Shown here piece after piece: positions 7,640-15,121 of a stretch of DNA of 18,120 bases. Origin of the DNA: an alpha proteobacterium SCGC AAA288-E13 (GTDB taxonomy: Bacteria > Pseudomonadota > Alphaproteobacteria > Pelagibacterales > Pelagibacteraceae); the NCBI GenBank assembly GCA_000504605.1, contig AZHQ01000016.1:1-18120 (forward strand), read 5' to 3'. Made by a program: the position numbers and the translations under genes. The first letter of the stretch is position 1. Each line of letters opens with the position of its first letter. The notes beneath the pieces were generated by a model. The model was not told the DNA's origin. It searched no databases and was given only the letters and a program-made list of their open reading frames with translations.

Positions 7640-8869
7640 ATGTATTTTATAAATCCATTCAGGGGTTTACGGCCCAATGAAGAAAAAGCTTCGTCGGTAT
7701 CTATCCCTAGTACAGATCATTTATCTGAAGAGATAATTACAAATCATAAAAAAAATAACCCATGGAGTTATTTAAATATTTTTAATCCAGATTCTAAAAA
7801 TTCAAGTTCTCAAAATGAAATATTTACTAAATCAAAAGAACAATTTGATTTGATGAAAAAAAATTCAATTTTAATGAAAGATAATGTTAAATCTTTTTAT
7901 ATTTATAAAATTTCAAACAAAAATCACAATCAAGTTGGAATAGTTGGTGCAGTAAAATTGTCCGACTATGACAATCTACATATTCGTGGACATGAAGAAA
8001 TTTATTTTGAAAGGTCGCAGAAAAGATTTGACCAAATATATAATTTAAATGCTCAAATAGGACCTATTTATGTAATTTATCCCGATGACATTAAATTAAC
8101 TAAGTTAATCGAGGAACAAATTACTTTAAAACCTAAATATTCTTTTGGAGCATTAGATGGGTGCCAGCATGAACTTTGGATTATAAATGAACAAAATACT
8201 GTCCTTAAAATAAGCGAGATATTTAATAAAATAAATCGAATCTACATTGCGGATGGTCATCATCGAATTAAGGCATTGTCAAAACTGTCGGAAATTAGAA
8301 AACATCAAAACCCAAACCACACAGGAAAAGAACCATATAATTATTTTATGGTAGCCATATTTCCAAAAAGCCAAGTACGTATACTTGACTATAATAGGTT
8401 AATAAAAGATTTGTACGGTTATTCTGCCAATGATTTTATCAAGCAGGTTAAAAAAAATTTTTTTGTAGAAAAACAAAATTCTTTATATAAGCCAAATAAA
8501 TCTAAATCATTTGGAATGTATTTAGATAAAAATTGGTATTCAATTAAATTAAAAATAAGACCAGAAGAAAATTTATTTCATATTATTAATTTAGATATAA
8601 ATTTATTACATTATTATTTACTCGAGCCAATCCTGGATATAGGAGATCCAAGATATGATAAGAGGATTGATTTTATTGCAGGCTTTCATGGTTTAGAATC
8701 AATTGAAAGAAAAGTAGATTCTGGTGAAGCTAGCGTAGGTTTTTCTTTATTTGCAACACAAATTGAAGATGTTATAAATTTTGCTGACAAAAAATTAACT
8801 ATGCCACCAAAATCAACATGGTTTGATCCAAAACCTTTAGACGGTTTAATATCATACGATTTTGAATAA
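7640..8869 (+). CDS. DUF1015 family protein linked to serine biosynthesis genes
   Basis: 409 residues, the family's usual length. It starts with the typical INPFRGLRPN (counterpart of pfrglRp) and holds ILIADGHHR-like IYIADGHHRIKAL, with DGHHR at 205-209, the most conserved family segment, followed by YNYFMVAIFPKSQVRILDYNRL. No signal peptide or membrane segment is seen, so it should be cytosolic. The family has no firmly established reaction that I can cite for this gene, but members are commonly found beside serA and serC, as here. The DGHHR element recalls the ParB/sulfiredoxin-like fold that includes free-serine kinases (SerK, SbnI); a role in phosphoserine metabolism is a hypothesis. It ends two bases before serC. 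Confidence 0.85.
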   Translation: MYFINPFRGLRPNEEKASSVSIPSTDHLSEEIITNHKKNNPWSYLNIFNPDSKNSSSQNEIFTKSKEQFDLMKKNSILMKDNVKSFYIYKISNKNHNQVGIVGAVKLSDYDNLHIRGHEEIYFERSQKRFDQIYNLNAQIGPIYVIYPDDIKLTKLIEEQITLKPKYSFGALDGCQHELWIINEQNTVLKISEIFNKINRIYIADGHHRIKALSKLSEIRKHQNPNHTGKEPYNYFMVAIFPKSQVRILDYNRLIKDLYGYSANDFIKQVKKNFFVEKQNSLYKPNKSKSFGMYLDKNWYSIKLKIRPEENLFHIINLDINLLHYYLLEPILDIGDPRYDKRIDFIAGFHGLESIERKVDSGEASVGFSLFATQIEDVINFADKKLTMPPKSTWFDPKPLDGLISYDFE

Positions 8870-8871
8870 TT

Positions 8872-10032
8872 ATGACATTAATTAAGCCATCAACTAAACC
8901 TTCAAATTCAAATTTTTCTAGTGGTCCTTGTGCTAAACGACCAGGTTGGAACTTTAATGTTTTAAAAAATACTCCTGTTGGTAGATCACATAGATCAAAA
9001 GAATGTAAAAATAAACTTAATGAGGCAATTGTTAAATCAAAACAAGTTTTAAAATTACCGGATTCGTATACTTTGGCCATAATGGCTGGATCCAATACTG
9101 GTGCTTTAGAAGCTGCCATGTGGTCTCTTTTGGGTTGCAAAGGTATTGATGTTCTGGCCTGGGAAAATTTTGGAAAAGATTGGATAATTGATGTATTGGA
9201 ACAATTAAAAATTGAAAATGTAAATAGTTATGTAGCTGATTACGGTAAACTTCCTGATTTAAATAAAATAAATTTTAAAAACGACGTAATTTTTACATGG
9301 AACGGTACAACTTCGGGTGTTCGAGTTCCTGATGCAAAATGGATACCAGATAATAGAGAAGGTTTAATAATTAGTGATGCGACCTCGGGTATTTTTGCCA
9401 TGGATATAGACTTTAACAAGCTTGATGTAATCACCTGGTCTTGGCAAAAGGTTTTAGGAGGAGAGGCTGCTCATGGAATGTTAGCATTATCACCTCGTGC
9501 AATAAAAAGATTAGAAACGTATGTTCCCAAATGGCCAATTCCTAAATTATTCAGATTAGCAAATAAAAAAAAGTTAATTAAGGGTATTTTTGAGGGCGCT
9601 ACAATAAATACACCATCAATGATTTGTGTTGAAGATGTAATAGATGCGTTAAATTGGGTAGAGTCTGTGGGTGGAACAGGTGAATTAACAAAAATATCAA
9701 ACGAAAATCTTAAAATTGTTGAAAATTGGGTTAATGGTAGTGATTGGATTAAGTTTATGTGTGAAGATAAAAACACAAGATCTTCAACAAGCATTACACT
9801 TCTAATCAAAGATGAGTGGTTTAATAAATTTAGCGAAGAAGAACAAAGAAATGTAATTAAGAAAATAGTTTCAAAACTTGACAAAGAAGGTATAGCCAAA
9901 GACATTAATGGTTATCCTAAAGCACCTCCTAGTTTAAGATTATGGGGTGGAGCAACAGTTCAAAATAATGATATGAAAGCATTATTACCATGGATTGACT
10001 GGGCATATAATTCTATAAAAAATAATGCCTAA
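8872..10032 (+). CDS. serC: Phosphoserine aminotransferase (SerC, TIGR01365-like)
   Basis: 386 residues, class V aminotransferase fold. SerC converts 3-phosphohydroxypyruvate and glutamate to O-phosphoserine and 2-oxoglutarate in the cytosol. Seen: N-terminal NFSSGPCAKRPGW, VGRSHRS, the cofactor-stacking region MAGSNTGALEAAMWS, WNGTTSG, ISDATSGIFAMDI with the PLP-binding aspartate, and TWSWQKVLGGE with the Schiff-base lysine at K193. The pattern matches the alphaproteobacterial/Methanosarcina subgroup rather than the E. coli type. It is two bases after the DUF1015 gene and overlaps serA by eight bases, so the two serine enzymes are probably translated together. Confidence 0.94.
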   Translation: MTLIKPSTKPSNSNFSSGPCAKRPGWNFNVLKNTPVGRSHRSKECKNKLNEAIVKSKQVLKLPDSYTLAIMAGSNTGALEAAMWSLLGCKGIDVLAWENFGKDWIIDVLEQLKIENVNSYVADYGKLPDLNKINFKNDVIFTWNGTTSGVRVPDAKWIPDNREGLIISDATSGIFAMDIDFNKLDVITWSWQKVLGGEAAHGMLALSPRAIKRLETYVPKWPIPKLFRLANKKKLIKGIFEGATINTPSMICVEDVIDALNWVESVGGTGELTKISNENLKIVENWVNGSDWIKFMCEDKNTRSSTSITLLIKDEWFNKFSEEEQRNVIKKIVSKLDKEGIAKDINGYPKAPPSLRLWGGATVQNNDMKALLPWIDWAYNSIKNNA

Positions 10033-10960
10033 AGTTTTAATTTCAGATTCAATGAACAAAGTTGCTCAAAAAATATTTGAAAAAAATAAAATTTCAGTTG
10101 ATGTAAAAACTGGTTTATCTGAAGAAGAAATTATAAAAATCATTTCTGAATACGATGGTATGGTTGTTAGATCAGCTACAAAAGTAACAAAGAATATAAT
10201 TTTGGCAGCTAAAAAATTAAAAGTCATAGGTAGAGCTGGCGCAGGAGTTGATAATATTGACGTACCTACTGCAAAAGAAAACAATATGATTGTTATGAAT
10301 ACACCAGGTGGAAATTCTAATGCCACAGCAGAACATGCATTTGCATTAATAATGTCAGTATTGAGAAGAATTCCTTTTGCAAATGAAACTACTCATAAAG
10401 GACAGTGGGAGAAAAAAAATATTAAAGGAGCAGAACTTTCAAAAAAAACTCTTGGAATAATAGGTTTTGGAAATGTAGGAGTTAGATTAAGTTATTTGGT
10501 TAAAGGTTTTGATATGAATATTTTGGTTAACTCTAAGTCATTAGAATCAAGAAAAAAAGATTTTCCCCATGTTAAAGATGTTAGTTTTGATGAGTTAATT
10601 AGCAATAGTGATATTATAAGTTTTCATTGTAAAGCTGCTGCTGACGGTAAACCTTTAATAAGCAAAGAACATTATAAAAAAATGAAACCTTCAACTTATA
10701 TAATTAATGCCGCACGTGGTAATATAGTTGATGAAAATGATTTAAACGAAGCTTTGAATGAAAATTTGATTGCTGGGGCTGCAATAGATGTTTATTCAAA
10801 AGAGCCCGCTAAAGAAAATGTTTTATTTAACAACCCAAAAGCAATATTAACTCCTCATATAGCAGCATCAACTATAGAAGCTTCAATAGTAGTCGCTGAA
10901 ATGGTAGCTAAACAAATTAGTAACTTTTTATTAAAAGGTGTTAAAATTAACACAGTATAA
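10025..10960 (+). CDS. serA: D-3-phosphoglycerate dehydrogenase, short form without ACT domain
   Basis: 311 residues: a catalytic and nucleotide-binding domain pair only, against 400-530 for forms with ACT or extra regulatory domains. It oxidises 3-phosphoglycerate to 3-phosphohydroxypyruvate, the first step of serine synthesis. Seen: GRAGAGVDNIDV, the Rossmann loop GFGNVG (147-152), NAARGNIVDE with the substrate arginine, AAIDVYSKEPA with the catalytic glutamate, and TPHIAAST with the catalytic histidine. The second-strand acidic residue expected for NAD is not obvious; the segment reads ILVNSKS. Lack of an ACT domain implies no serine feedback by the classical route. It overlaps serC by eight bases and ends four bases from the convergent MORN gene. 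Confidence 0.93.
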   Translation: MPKVLISDSMNKVAQKIFEKNKISVDVKTGLSEEEIIKIISEYDGMVVRSATKVTKNIILAAKKLKVIGRAGAGVDNIDVPTAKENNMIVMNTPGGNSNATAEHAFALIMSVLRRIPFANETTHKGQWEKKNIKGAELSKKTLGIIGFGNVGVRLSYLVKGFDMNILVNSKSLESRKKDFPHVKDVSFDELISNSDIISFHCKAAADGKPLISKEHYKKMKPSTYIINAARGNIVDENDLNEALNENLIAGAAIDVYSKEPAKENVLFNNPKAILTPHIAASTIEASIVVAEMVAKQISNFLLKGVKINTV

Positions 10961-10964
10961 TTTG

Positions 10965-11600
10965 TTATTTTTTCTTAATTAATTTATCCTTTTTCCAAAC
11001 GCCTTCTTCAATTTTTCCGTCTGCTTGAGTAAAGGTTCCTTGTCCATGTCGTTTACCCTTTTTCCATTCTCCAACGTATTTGTCTTTATTGATATATGTG
11101 TAAGTTCCAAATCCATCACGCTCACTTAGGTTATCAGGTTTGTAATATTTATCTTTTTTCCACTCTCCAACATATTTGTCTCCGTTAGAATAAATGTAAG
11201 TACCTTTTCCATGATATTTATGCTTTTTCCATTCTCCGACGTATTTGTCGCCGTTAGCATATGTATATGTTCCTTGTCCATGTCGTTTATGATGTTTATA
11301 TTGCCCAACATATTCTCTACCCTGATGCCTAAAGATTCCATATCCATTAAATTCTCCTTTTAAAAATTCACCAACATATTTTTGACCGTCAGGGCCCATC
11401 GCAGTGCCATGGCAATTTGTCCATTTTCTCATCTTGTTAAAATGTTTTCTTGAATATTCTAAAATATTTCTATCACTTCCTTCACATTCGGGTAACGAAC
11501 TTTGTGTTAGTGCTGTGTTACAAAAAATTAAAACTAAAAAAGTGTATAGAGATAATTTCTTTATCAAAGATATTTTTTTTATTAAACTCAGATTTTTCAT
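10965..11600 (-). CDS. Exported MORN-repeat protein
   Basis: 211 residues. The N terminus has a duplicated short motif (SLIKK, ISLIKK) and then the hydrophobic leader LSLYTFLVLIFCNTALTQ, a signal peptide with likely cleavage around ALTQ-S, so it should act in the periplasm or at the membrane. A short cysteine-containing segment (residues 38-62) precedes five to six MORN repeats of about 23 residues with core YVGEWKKxKxHGxGTYTY. One unit carries a nine-residue insertion (KPDNLSERD). MORN repeats form extended beta-hairpin sheets used for protein or lipid contact; no catalytic domain is present. It is convergent with serA and followed upstream by the epimerase genes on the same strand. The molecular role is unknown. 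Confidence 0.88.
   Translation of the reverse strand: MKNLSLIKKISLIKKLSLYTFLVLIFCNTALTQSSLPECEGSDRNILEYSRKHFNKMRKWTNCHGTAMGPDGQKYVGEFLKGEFNGYGIFRHQGREYVGQYKHHKRHGQGTYTYANGDKYVGEWKKHKYHGKGTYIYSNGDKYVGEWKKDKYYKPDNLSERDGFGTYTYINKDKYVGEWKKGKRHGQGTFTQADGKIEEGVWKKDKLIKKK
11031..11345 (-). repeat. Direct DNA repeats encoding the MORN units
   Basis: Near-identical blocks (such as TTTCCATTCTCCAACGTATT near 11061, 11157 and 11227) recur at 69 bases, or at 96 bases where the nine-codon insertion lies. The block GTTCCTTGTCCATGTCGTTT occurs identically near 11034 and 11270. The spacing equals one 23-residue MORN unit, so copy number could change by recombination or slippage. Confidence 0.8.
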
Positions 11601-11606
11601 AGAAAG

Positions 11607-12323
11607 TTACTTTATTTTAAGAATTTTTTTTAACTTTTCTATGTTGATAGAAGAATTAATAGGCATTTTTATTTTTTTATTTTTTTTCAAAAATATCTTT
11701 TTAACTTTTGTATTTTCTATTTTAGCAAAATTGTATACCGACTGACTCTTGCCTCCTACATTCAATATTCCTTTTATATGAAGCAATTTTAATAATATTT
11801 TTGCCACTTCTTCATGATACATAAAACTATTTCTGACATCATAAAATGCTGCTTTGTGAACAAATGGTTTTTCTGTCATGCATAATCTTAATATCAATGA
11901 ATTTTTGTATAATTGAACAGCACATTCTCCGCCAAGTTTCGACCAGGCATAATTATTTACAGGTAACAAGCTATCAGATTCCATATAGTTTCCCTTTGTG
12001 CCTGGATAAACATAACTCGTAGAAAAATAAATAAGTTTAATATTTTTTTCTGCACATGCTTTGGTAACATTACAAGTTCCAATGATATTCAAATTTATGC
12101 TTTCTTTAATTTTACGGTCGTGAATATTCATCGGTCTGGATAATCCAGCAAGATGAATAACAAAATTTGGTTTTTTAAATTTTATGTATTTTTGAATACT
12201 TCTGAATTTTGTAATATCCAAAGTTTTTTTGTTGGGAAAAAGAATCTCATAATTTGTTTTTAATTTTTTAAGAACGGTTCCGAATCTTCCTGTGCCACCT
12301 GTAACCAAAATTATTTTTTGCAT
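11607..12323 (-). CDS. RmlD-like NAD(P)-dependent sugar reductase (SDR)
   Basis: 238 residues, extended short-chain dehydrogenase of the RmlD (dTDP-4-dehydrorhamnose reductase) type but shorter than the usual 280-300. Seen: GGTGRFG cofactor loop (9-15), LDIT at the second strand, FVIHLAGLSRP, STSYVYPG with the active-site serine/threonine region, and the catalytic YxxxK pair Y125/K129 in NNYAWSK. The substrate-binding half is reduced. Likely job: reduction of a 4-keto-6-deoxy nucleotide sugar, final step in making an activated deoxy sugar; the exact sugar cannot be told. It starts nine bases downstream of the methyltransferase remnant on the same strand and ends six bases before the MORN gene. 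Confidence 0.78.
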   Translation of the reverse strand: MQKIILVTGGTGRFGTVLKKLKTNYEILFPNKKTLDITKFRSIQKYIKFKKPNFVIHLAGLSRPMNIHDRKIKESINLNIIGTCNVTKACAEKNIKLIYFSTSYVYPGTKGNYMESDSLLPVNNYAWSKLGGECAVQLYKNSLILRLCMTEKPFVHKAAFYDVRNSFMYHEEVAKILLKLLHIKGILNVGGKSQSVYNFAKIENTKVKKIFLKKNKKIKMPINSSINIEKLKKILKIK

Positions 12324-12332
12324 AATTAATAT

Positions 12333-12437
12333 CTAAATGCCACGTGTAAAATTCATTTTTAAAAAACTACTAGCTGGAGACATCTTTCCAAATAACATGA
12401 AAGGTTTAATGATCTGATTTGTAACCTTACATTTCAT
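12333..12437 (-). pseudogene. N-terminal remnant of a sugar C-methyltransferase
   Basis: A 34-codon frame on the minus strand starting ATGAAATGTAAG, whose ATG overlaps the 3' end of the upstream epimerase gene, and ending in TAG at 12333-12335. The peptide contains CKVTNQIIKPFMLFGKMS, which aligns without gaps to CRFCNQDIKSIISFGKMP at the N terminus of the intact methyltransferase at 15676-16917 (shared C, NQ, IK, FGKM, then A and F). Homology stops after about 25 residues. I infer that a methyltransferase gene once sat here in the epimerase operon and was lost by deletion, leaving only its coupled start. The chance-ORF alternative is weak given the ungapped match. Confidence 0.55.
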
Positions 12438-13365
12438 TTTTTAAATGTCGTAACTTATCTAATGTCTCAGAAATTTCATTTTTTATATCTGAATTAAATT
12501 TAAAATTAGTATTCAAAAATTTTTTATTTGAAACCTCAAATGAAAGTTGATTCATAATTTCATGTTCCACAAATTCTATTGTAACTTCTAGTTTTTGTTT
12601 TATTATTTCAATAATTTCTCTAACTTTCATATTATGAGATACCAAATTAAACGTTTCATTATTAATTAAATTATGTTTTACAATATGGCATATTGCCAAA
12701 TTTAAATCAGATAGTCCCAGATAGGGTCTTTTTTGTTCGTATGCTGTTTTCCATATAGTCAAAGGTTTACCAATAGATGCCTGATAACAAAATTTGTTAA
12801 CAGCTGTATGAAATCTTATTCCGGGAGCAAAACCATAAATTGTTCCAAGCCTTAAAATTAAATATTTTTTTTTAATTTTGTTAAAGACAGTTTTGATTAA
12901 TTTTTCTTCTTCAAGTTTAACATCTGCATAGGGGCTTTGAGGATTTAATTCACTTTCATTACAATTCTCATCAACAAGATTAGATTGGGAACCATAAACA
13001 CTTGTAGATGAAGCAAATAATAATTTTGAATTATTATTATTTGCATATTCAATAATTTTTTTTGTTGAATTAAGATTATTCGAATAAAATTCATCTTTAA
13101 ATTTTGCGCTTTGCGCAGCATCTGTTTTAGCAGCAAGATGTATTGTTAAATCTGAATCGGGAATATCTGCAATAGAACATTTGGTTAAATCAAGATGTAA
13201 AAATTTATAATTGCTTTCTTTAGGAAGTGAAAAAAGTGAACAATACCTGTTGGTAGACATATTATCCAAAATATATATTTTTATATTTGGCAACAATATG
13301 TGTAAATTTCTTATGAGATATGAACCTATATGTCCAGTCCCGCCTGTTATAATAATTCTTTTCAT
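12427..13365 (-). CDS. NAD-dependent epimerase/dehydratase (nucleotide-sugar SDR)
   Basis: 312 residues from the ATG at 13363-13365. The frame stays open 34 codons further upstream, but those codons lie antisense to rfbA beyond the inverted-repeat boundary, so they are not part of the gene. Seen: GGTGHIG NAD loop (8-14), LDN at the second strand, IHLAAKTDAA, SSTSVYG (119-125), and YxxxK catalytic pair Y146/K150 in SPYADVK, followed by LRLGTIYG. The pattern fits GalE/UDP-glucose-4-epimerase relatives acting on NDP-sugars; substrate unknown. Its first 27 codons and 14 upstream bases are duplicated exactly, inverted, at the right edge of the window. Confidence 0.88.
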   Translation of the reverse strand: MKRIIITGGTGHIGSYLIRNLHILLPNIKIYILDNMSTNRYCSLFSLPKESNYKFLHLDLTKCSIADIPDSDLTIHLAAKTDAAQSAKFKDEFYSNNLNSTKKIIEYANNNNSKLLFASSTSVYGSQSNLVDENCNESELNPQSPYADVKLEEEKLIKTVFNKIKKKYLILRLGTIYGFAPGIRFHTAVNKFCYQASIGKPLTIWKTAYEQKRPYLGLSDLNLAICHIVKHNLINNETFNLVSHNMKVREIIEIIKQKLEVTIEFVEHEIMNQLSFEVSNKKFLNTNFKFNSDIKNEISETLDKLRHLKNEM

Positions 13366-13379
13366 ATAATTTATATTTA
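13285..13379. repeat. Inverted repeat, left copy (95 bp, identical to 18026-18120)
   Basis: Every base of this segment is the reverse complement of 18026-18120. It covers the first 27 codons of the minus-strand epimerase gene and 14 bases of its leader. Identity stops abruptly at 13380. The right copy reaches the window edge, so the true repeat may be much longer on its far side. Confidence 0.97.
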
Positions 13380-13643
13380 AAAAATAATAGATTAAATGTA
13401 GAAATAATTGACAAAAAAAATCATTGGATTGACGCAGGTAGCCCAGAAAAAATCTTTGAAGCATCAAAACTGATCGAATCTATTGAAAAACGAAAGAAAG
13501 CATATATAGGTTTTCCAGAAATAGCAGCATTAAAAAAAAGATATATAACAATAAATAATTTTACAAAATTGATTAGAAATTACAAAGGTAATCACTATGG
13601 TAGGATTTTGAATACTTTTTTATCAAAAAATTTTATTAATTAA
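13380..13643 (+). pseudogene. rfbA: Glucose-1-phosphate thymidylyltransferase, C-terminal fragment only
   Basis: An open frame of 87 codons to a TAA at 13641-13643 with no start of its own. It reads KNNRLNVEII, then NHWIDAGSPEKIFEASKLIE, ending HYGRILNTFL and a short tail. This matches the RfbA C terminus, where families show YL..g.L.Ve, WLDTGT, lleAs.fi.tie.R and YG.YLl. RfbA makes dTDP-glucose from glucose-1-phosphate and dTTP; about 200 N-terminal residues, including the nucleotide-binding site, are missing. Homology begins exactly at the inverted-repeat boundary, so the gene was cut there by a rearrangement or a chimeric join. If chimeric, an intact rfbA heads this operon in the real genome. 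Confidence 0.85.
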
Positions 13644-13683
13644 TTATTGGTGTCTTTGGGGTATTATTTAATTTGATTTATCT

Positions 13684-14680
13684 ATGAAAAAAATTTTAAT
13701 TACTGGTATCACTGGTTTTGTGGGCAGTCACCTTGCTGATTTTTTTATTAGTAAAGAAAAATATTAAGGTTTTTGGGTTAAGAAGATATCATCTTTCAAA
13801 AGAAGACAATATATTACACATAATCAATAAAATCGAATGGTTTGATTGTGATCTTTTGGACCCCAAAGCAATTCAAAATGTTTTAAAAAAAATAAAACCA
13901 GATATAATTTTTCATATGGCTTCACAGAGTTTTGTTAGTCCTTCATGGGATCACCCAAGTTTGTATATGGATGTAAATTATAAGATGACCGTAAATTTGT
14001 TTGAATCATGTTTGGTAAATAATATTAATCCACTGATACTCTTACCAGGAAGCGGAGAGGAATATGGTGAGATAAAAGAAAAAGAGCTTCCAATTACTGA
14101 AAAAACAATTTTAAGACCAGTTAATCCTTATGCAGTTACTAAAATAGCTCAAGATTTTATAGCTTATGTTTATTTCAGATCTTATGGGCTTAGGGTAATA
14201 CGTACAAGAGCATTTAATCACGAAGGTCCAAGACGTGATAAAGTTTTTGGTTTACCAATGTATGCATATCAAATAGCAAAAATTGAGGCAGGTTTACAAA
14301 AACCTTTAGTTTTAACCGGAGTTTTAACGGATAAAAGAAACTTAACCCATATAAAGGATATGGTCAGAGCTTACTGGCTTGCCATCAATAAATGTAAAAT
14401 TGGTGAATTATATATTATTGGCAATAATGATCAAAAATTTACTTATACATATAAACATCTTTTGGAATTATTAATTTCAAAATCAAAGGTAAGAAATATA
14501 AAACATAAGATTCACAAAAAATATATCAGACCAGTACAGGTTCCTAGGCTTATTTGTAACCCATCAAAATTTTATAAATTAACTAAATGGAAACCCAATT
14601 ATAATATTAATACGATAGTTGAAGATACTCTTAATTATTGGCGATTATATGTTAATAGAAATAAAAATTATTTAAATTAA
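13684..14680 (+). pseudogene. gmd: GDP-mannose 4,6-dehydratase-like NDP-sugar dehydratase, frameshifted
   Basis: The ATG at 13684 opens MKKILITGITGFVGSHLADF, a textbook SDR cofactor loop, but that frame ends at a TAA after 23 codons. The rest, LLVKKNIKVFGLRRYHLS onward, continues in the next frame to 14680. Removing one T from the seven-T run at 13740-13746 restores a 331-residue protein. Seen: IIFHMASQSFVSPSWDHP, GSGEEYG with the Ser-x-Glu dehydratase signature, NPYAVTK (YxxxK), AFNHEGPRR as in GDP-mannose dehydratases, and NLTHIKDMVRAYW. Next to rfbA, fdtA and rfbC it may instead serve as the dTDP-glucose 4,6-dehydratase, since no classical RfbB is visible. Frameshift may be a sequencing indel or real. 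Confidence 0.82.
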
Positions 14681-14704
14681 TTTTTGATAAGTTATATATA
14701 ATTC

Positions 14705-15121
14705 ATGTTTTCACTTAAAGATGTATATTTGATTAAATTCAAAACATATTTGAAAGGAAATGAACTTTTAACTGACTATACAAGTAAAAAAAATATTCCT
14801 TTCAATTTAAAAAGAGTTTTTTTAACAGGCAATGTTTCAGAAAAGTCAAAAAGAGGAAGTCATGCGCATAAAAGAACTAGCCAAATTTTTATTTGTCTTT
14901 ATGGAAAAATAAATATTAGATGTTTTGATGGAAAAAAGACTAAATTATTTAAATTAAAAAATCAAAGTTTAGGAATATATATCCCCCCGACAATTTGGTA
15001 TGACACTTTATATGAAGGTTCAAAAAATTCTATTATGGTGTTAACAAATACAAAATATTCTAAAAGAGATTATATTTTAACGAAAAAAAAATACTTAGAA
15101 TTTAGAAGAAAAAATCAGTGA
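14705..15121 (+). CDS. fdtA: FdtA/WxcM-like sugar 3,4-ketoisomerase
   Basis: 138 residues forming a single cupin (RmlC-like jelly roll). Seen: KRGSHAHKRTSQIFICLYGK with the paired active-site histidines H53 and H55, GKINIRCFDGKK, and GIYIPPTIWYDTLYEGS followed by SIMVLTNTKYSKRDYI. These are the hallmarks of the FdtA/QdtA/WxcM family, which moves the keto group of dTDP-4-keto-6-deoxyglucose from C4 to C3, preparing it for amination. A DegT aminotransferase at the end of the operon would be the natural partner. Its TGA stop overlaps the GTG start of the next gene (GTGA). Length is normal for the family. Confidence 0.88.
   Translation: MFSLKDVYLIKFKTYLKGNELLTDYTSKKNIPFNLKRVFLTGNVSEKSKRGSHAHKRTSQIFICLYGKINIRCFDGKKTKLFKLKNQSLGIYIPPTIWYDTLYEGSKNSIMVLTNTKYSKRDYILTKKKYLEFRRKNQ

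Noticed and set aside
8799..9140. Minus-strand open frame of 113 codons over the DUF1015/serC junction
   Set aside because: Shadow of two well-supported plus-strand genes; no family resemblance.
11031..11345. Regularly spaced DNA repeats considered as a CRISPR array
   Set aside because: Spacing is exactly one 23-residue MORN unit, repeats are imperfect and in frame, and no cas gene is present.
11404..11745. Plus-strand open frame of 113 codons across the MORN/reductase boundary
   Set aside because: Phe/Leu/Ile-rich low-complexity translation lying antisense to two recognised genes; no start context or motif.
13366..13467. 34-codon N-terminal extension of the minus-strand epimerase (ATG at 13467)
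   Set aside because: The extension lies antisense to rfbA coding beyond the repeat boundary, and the second gene copy at 18040 and the SDR family both begin at MKRIIITGG.
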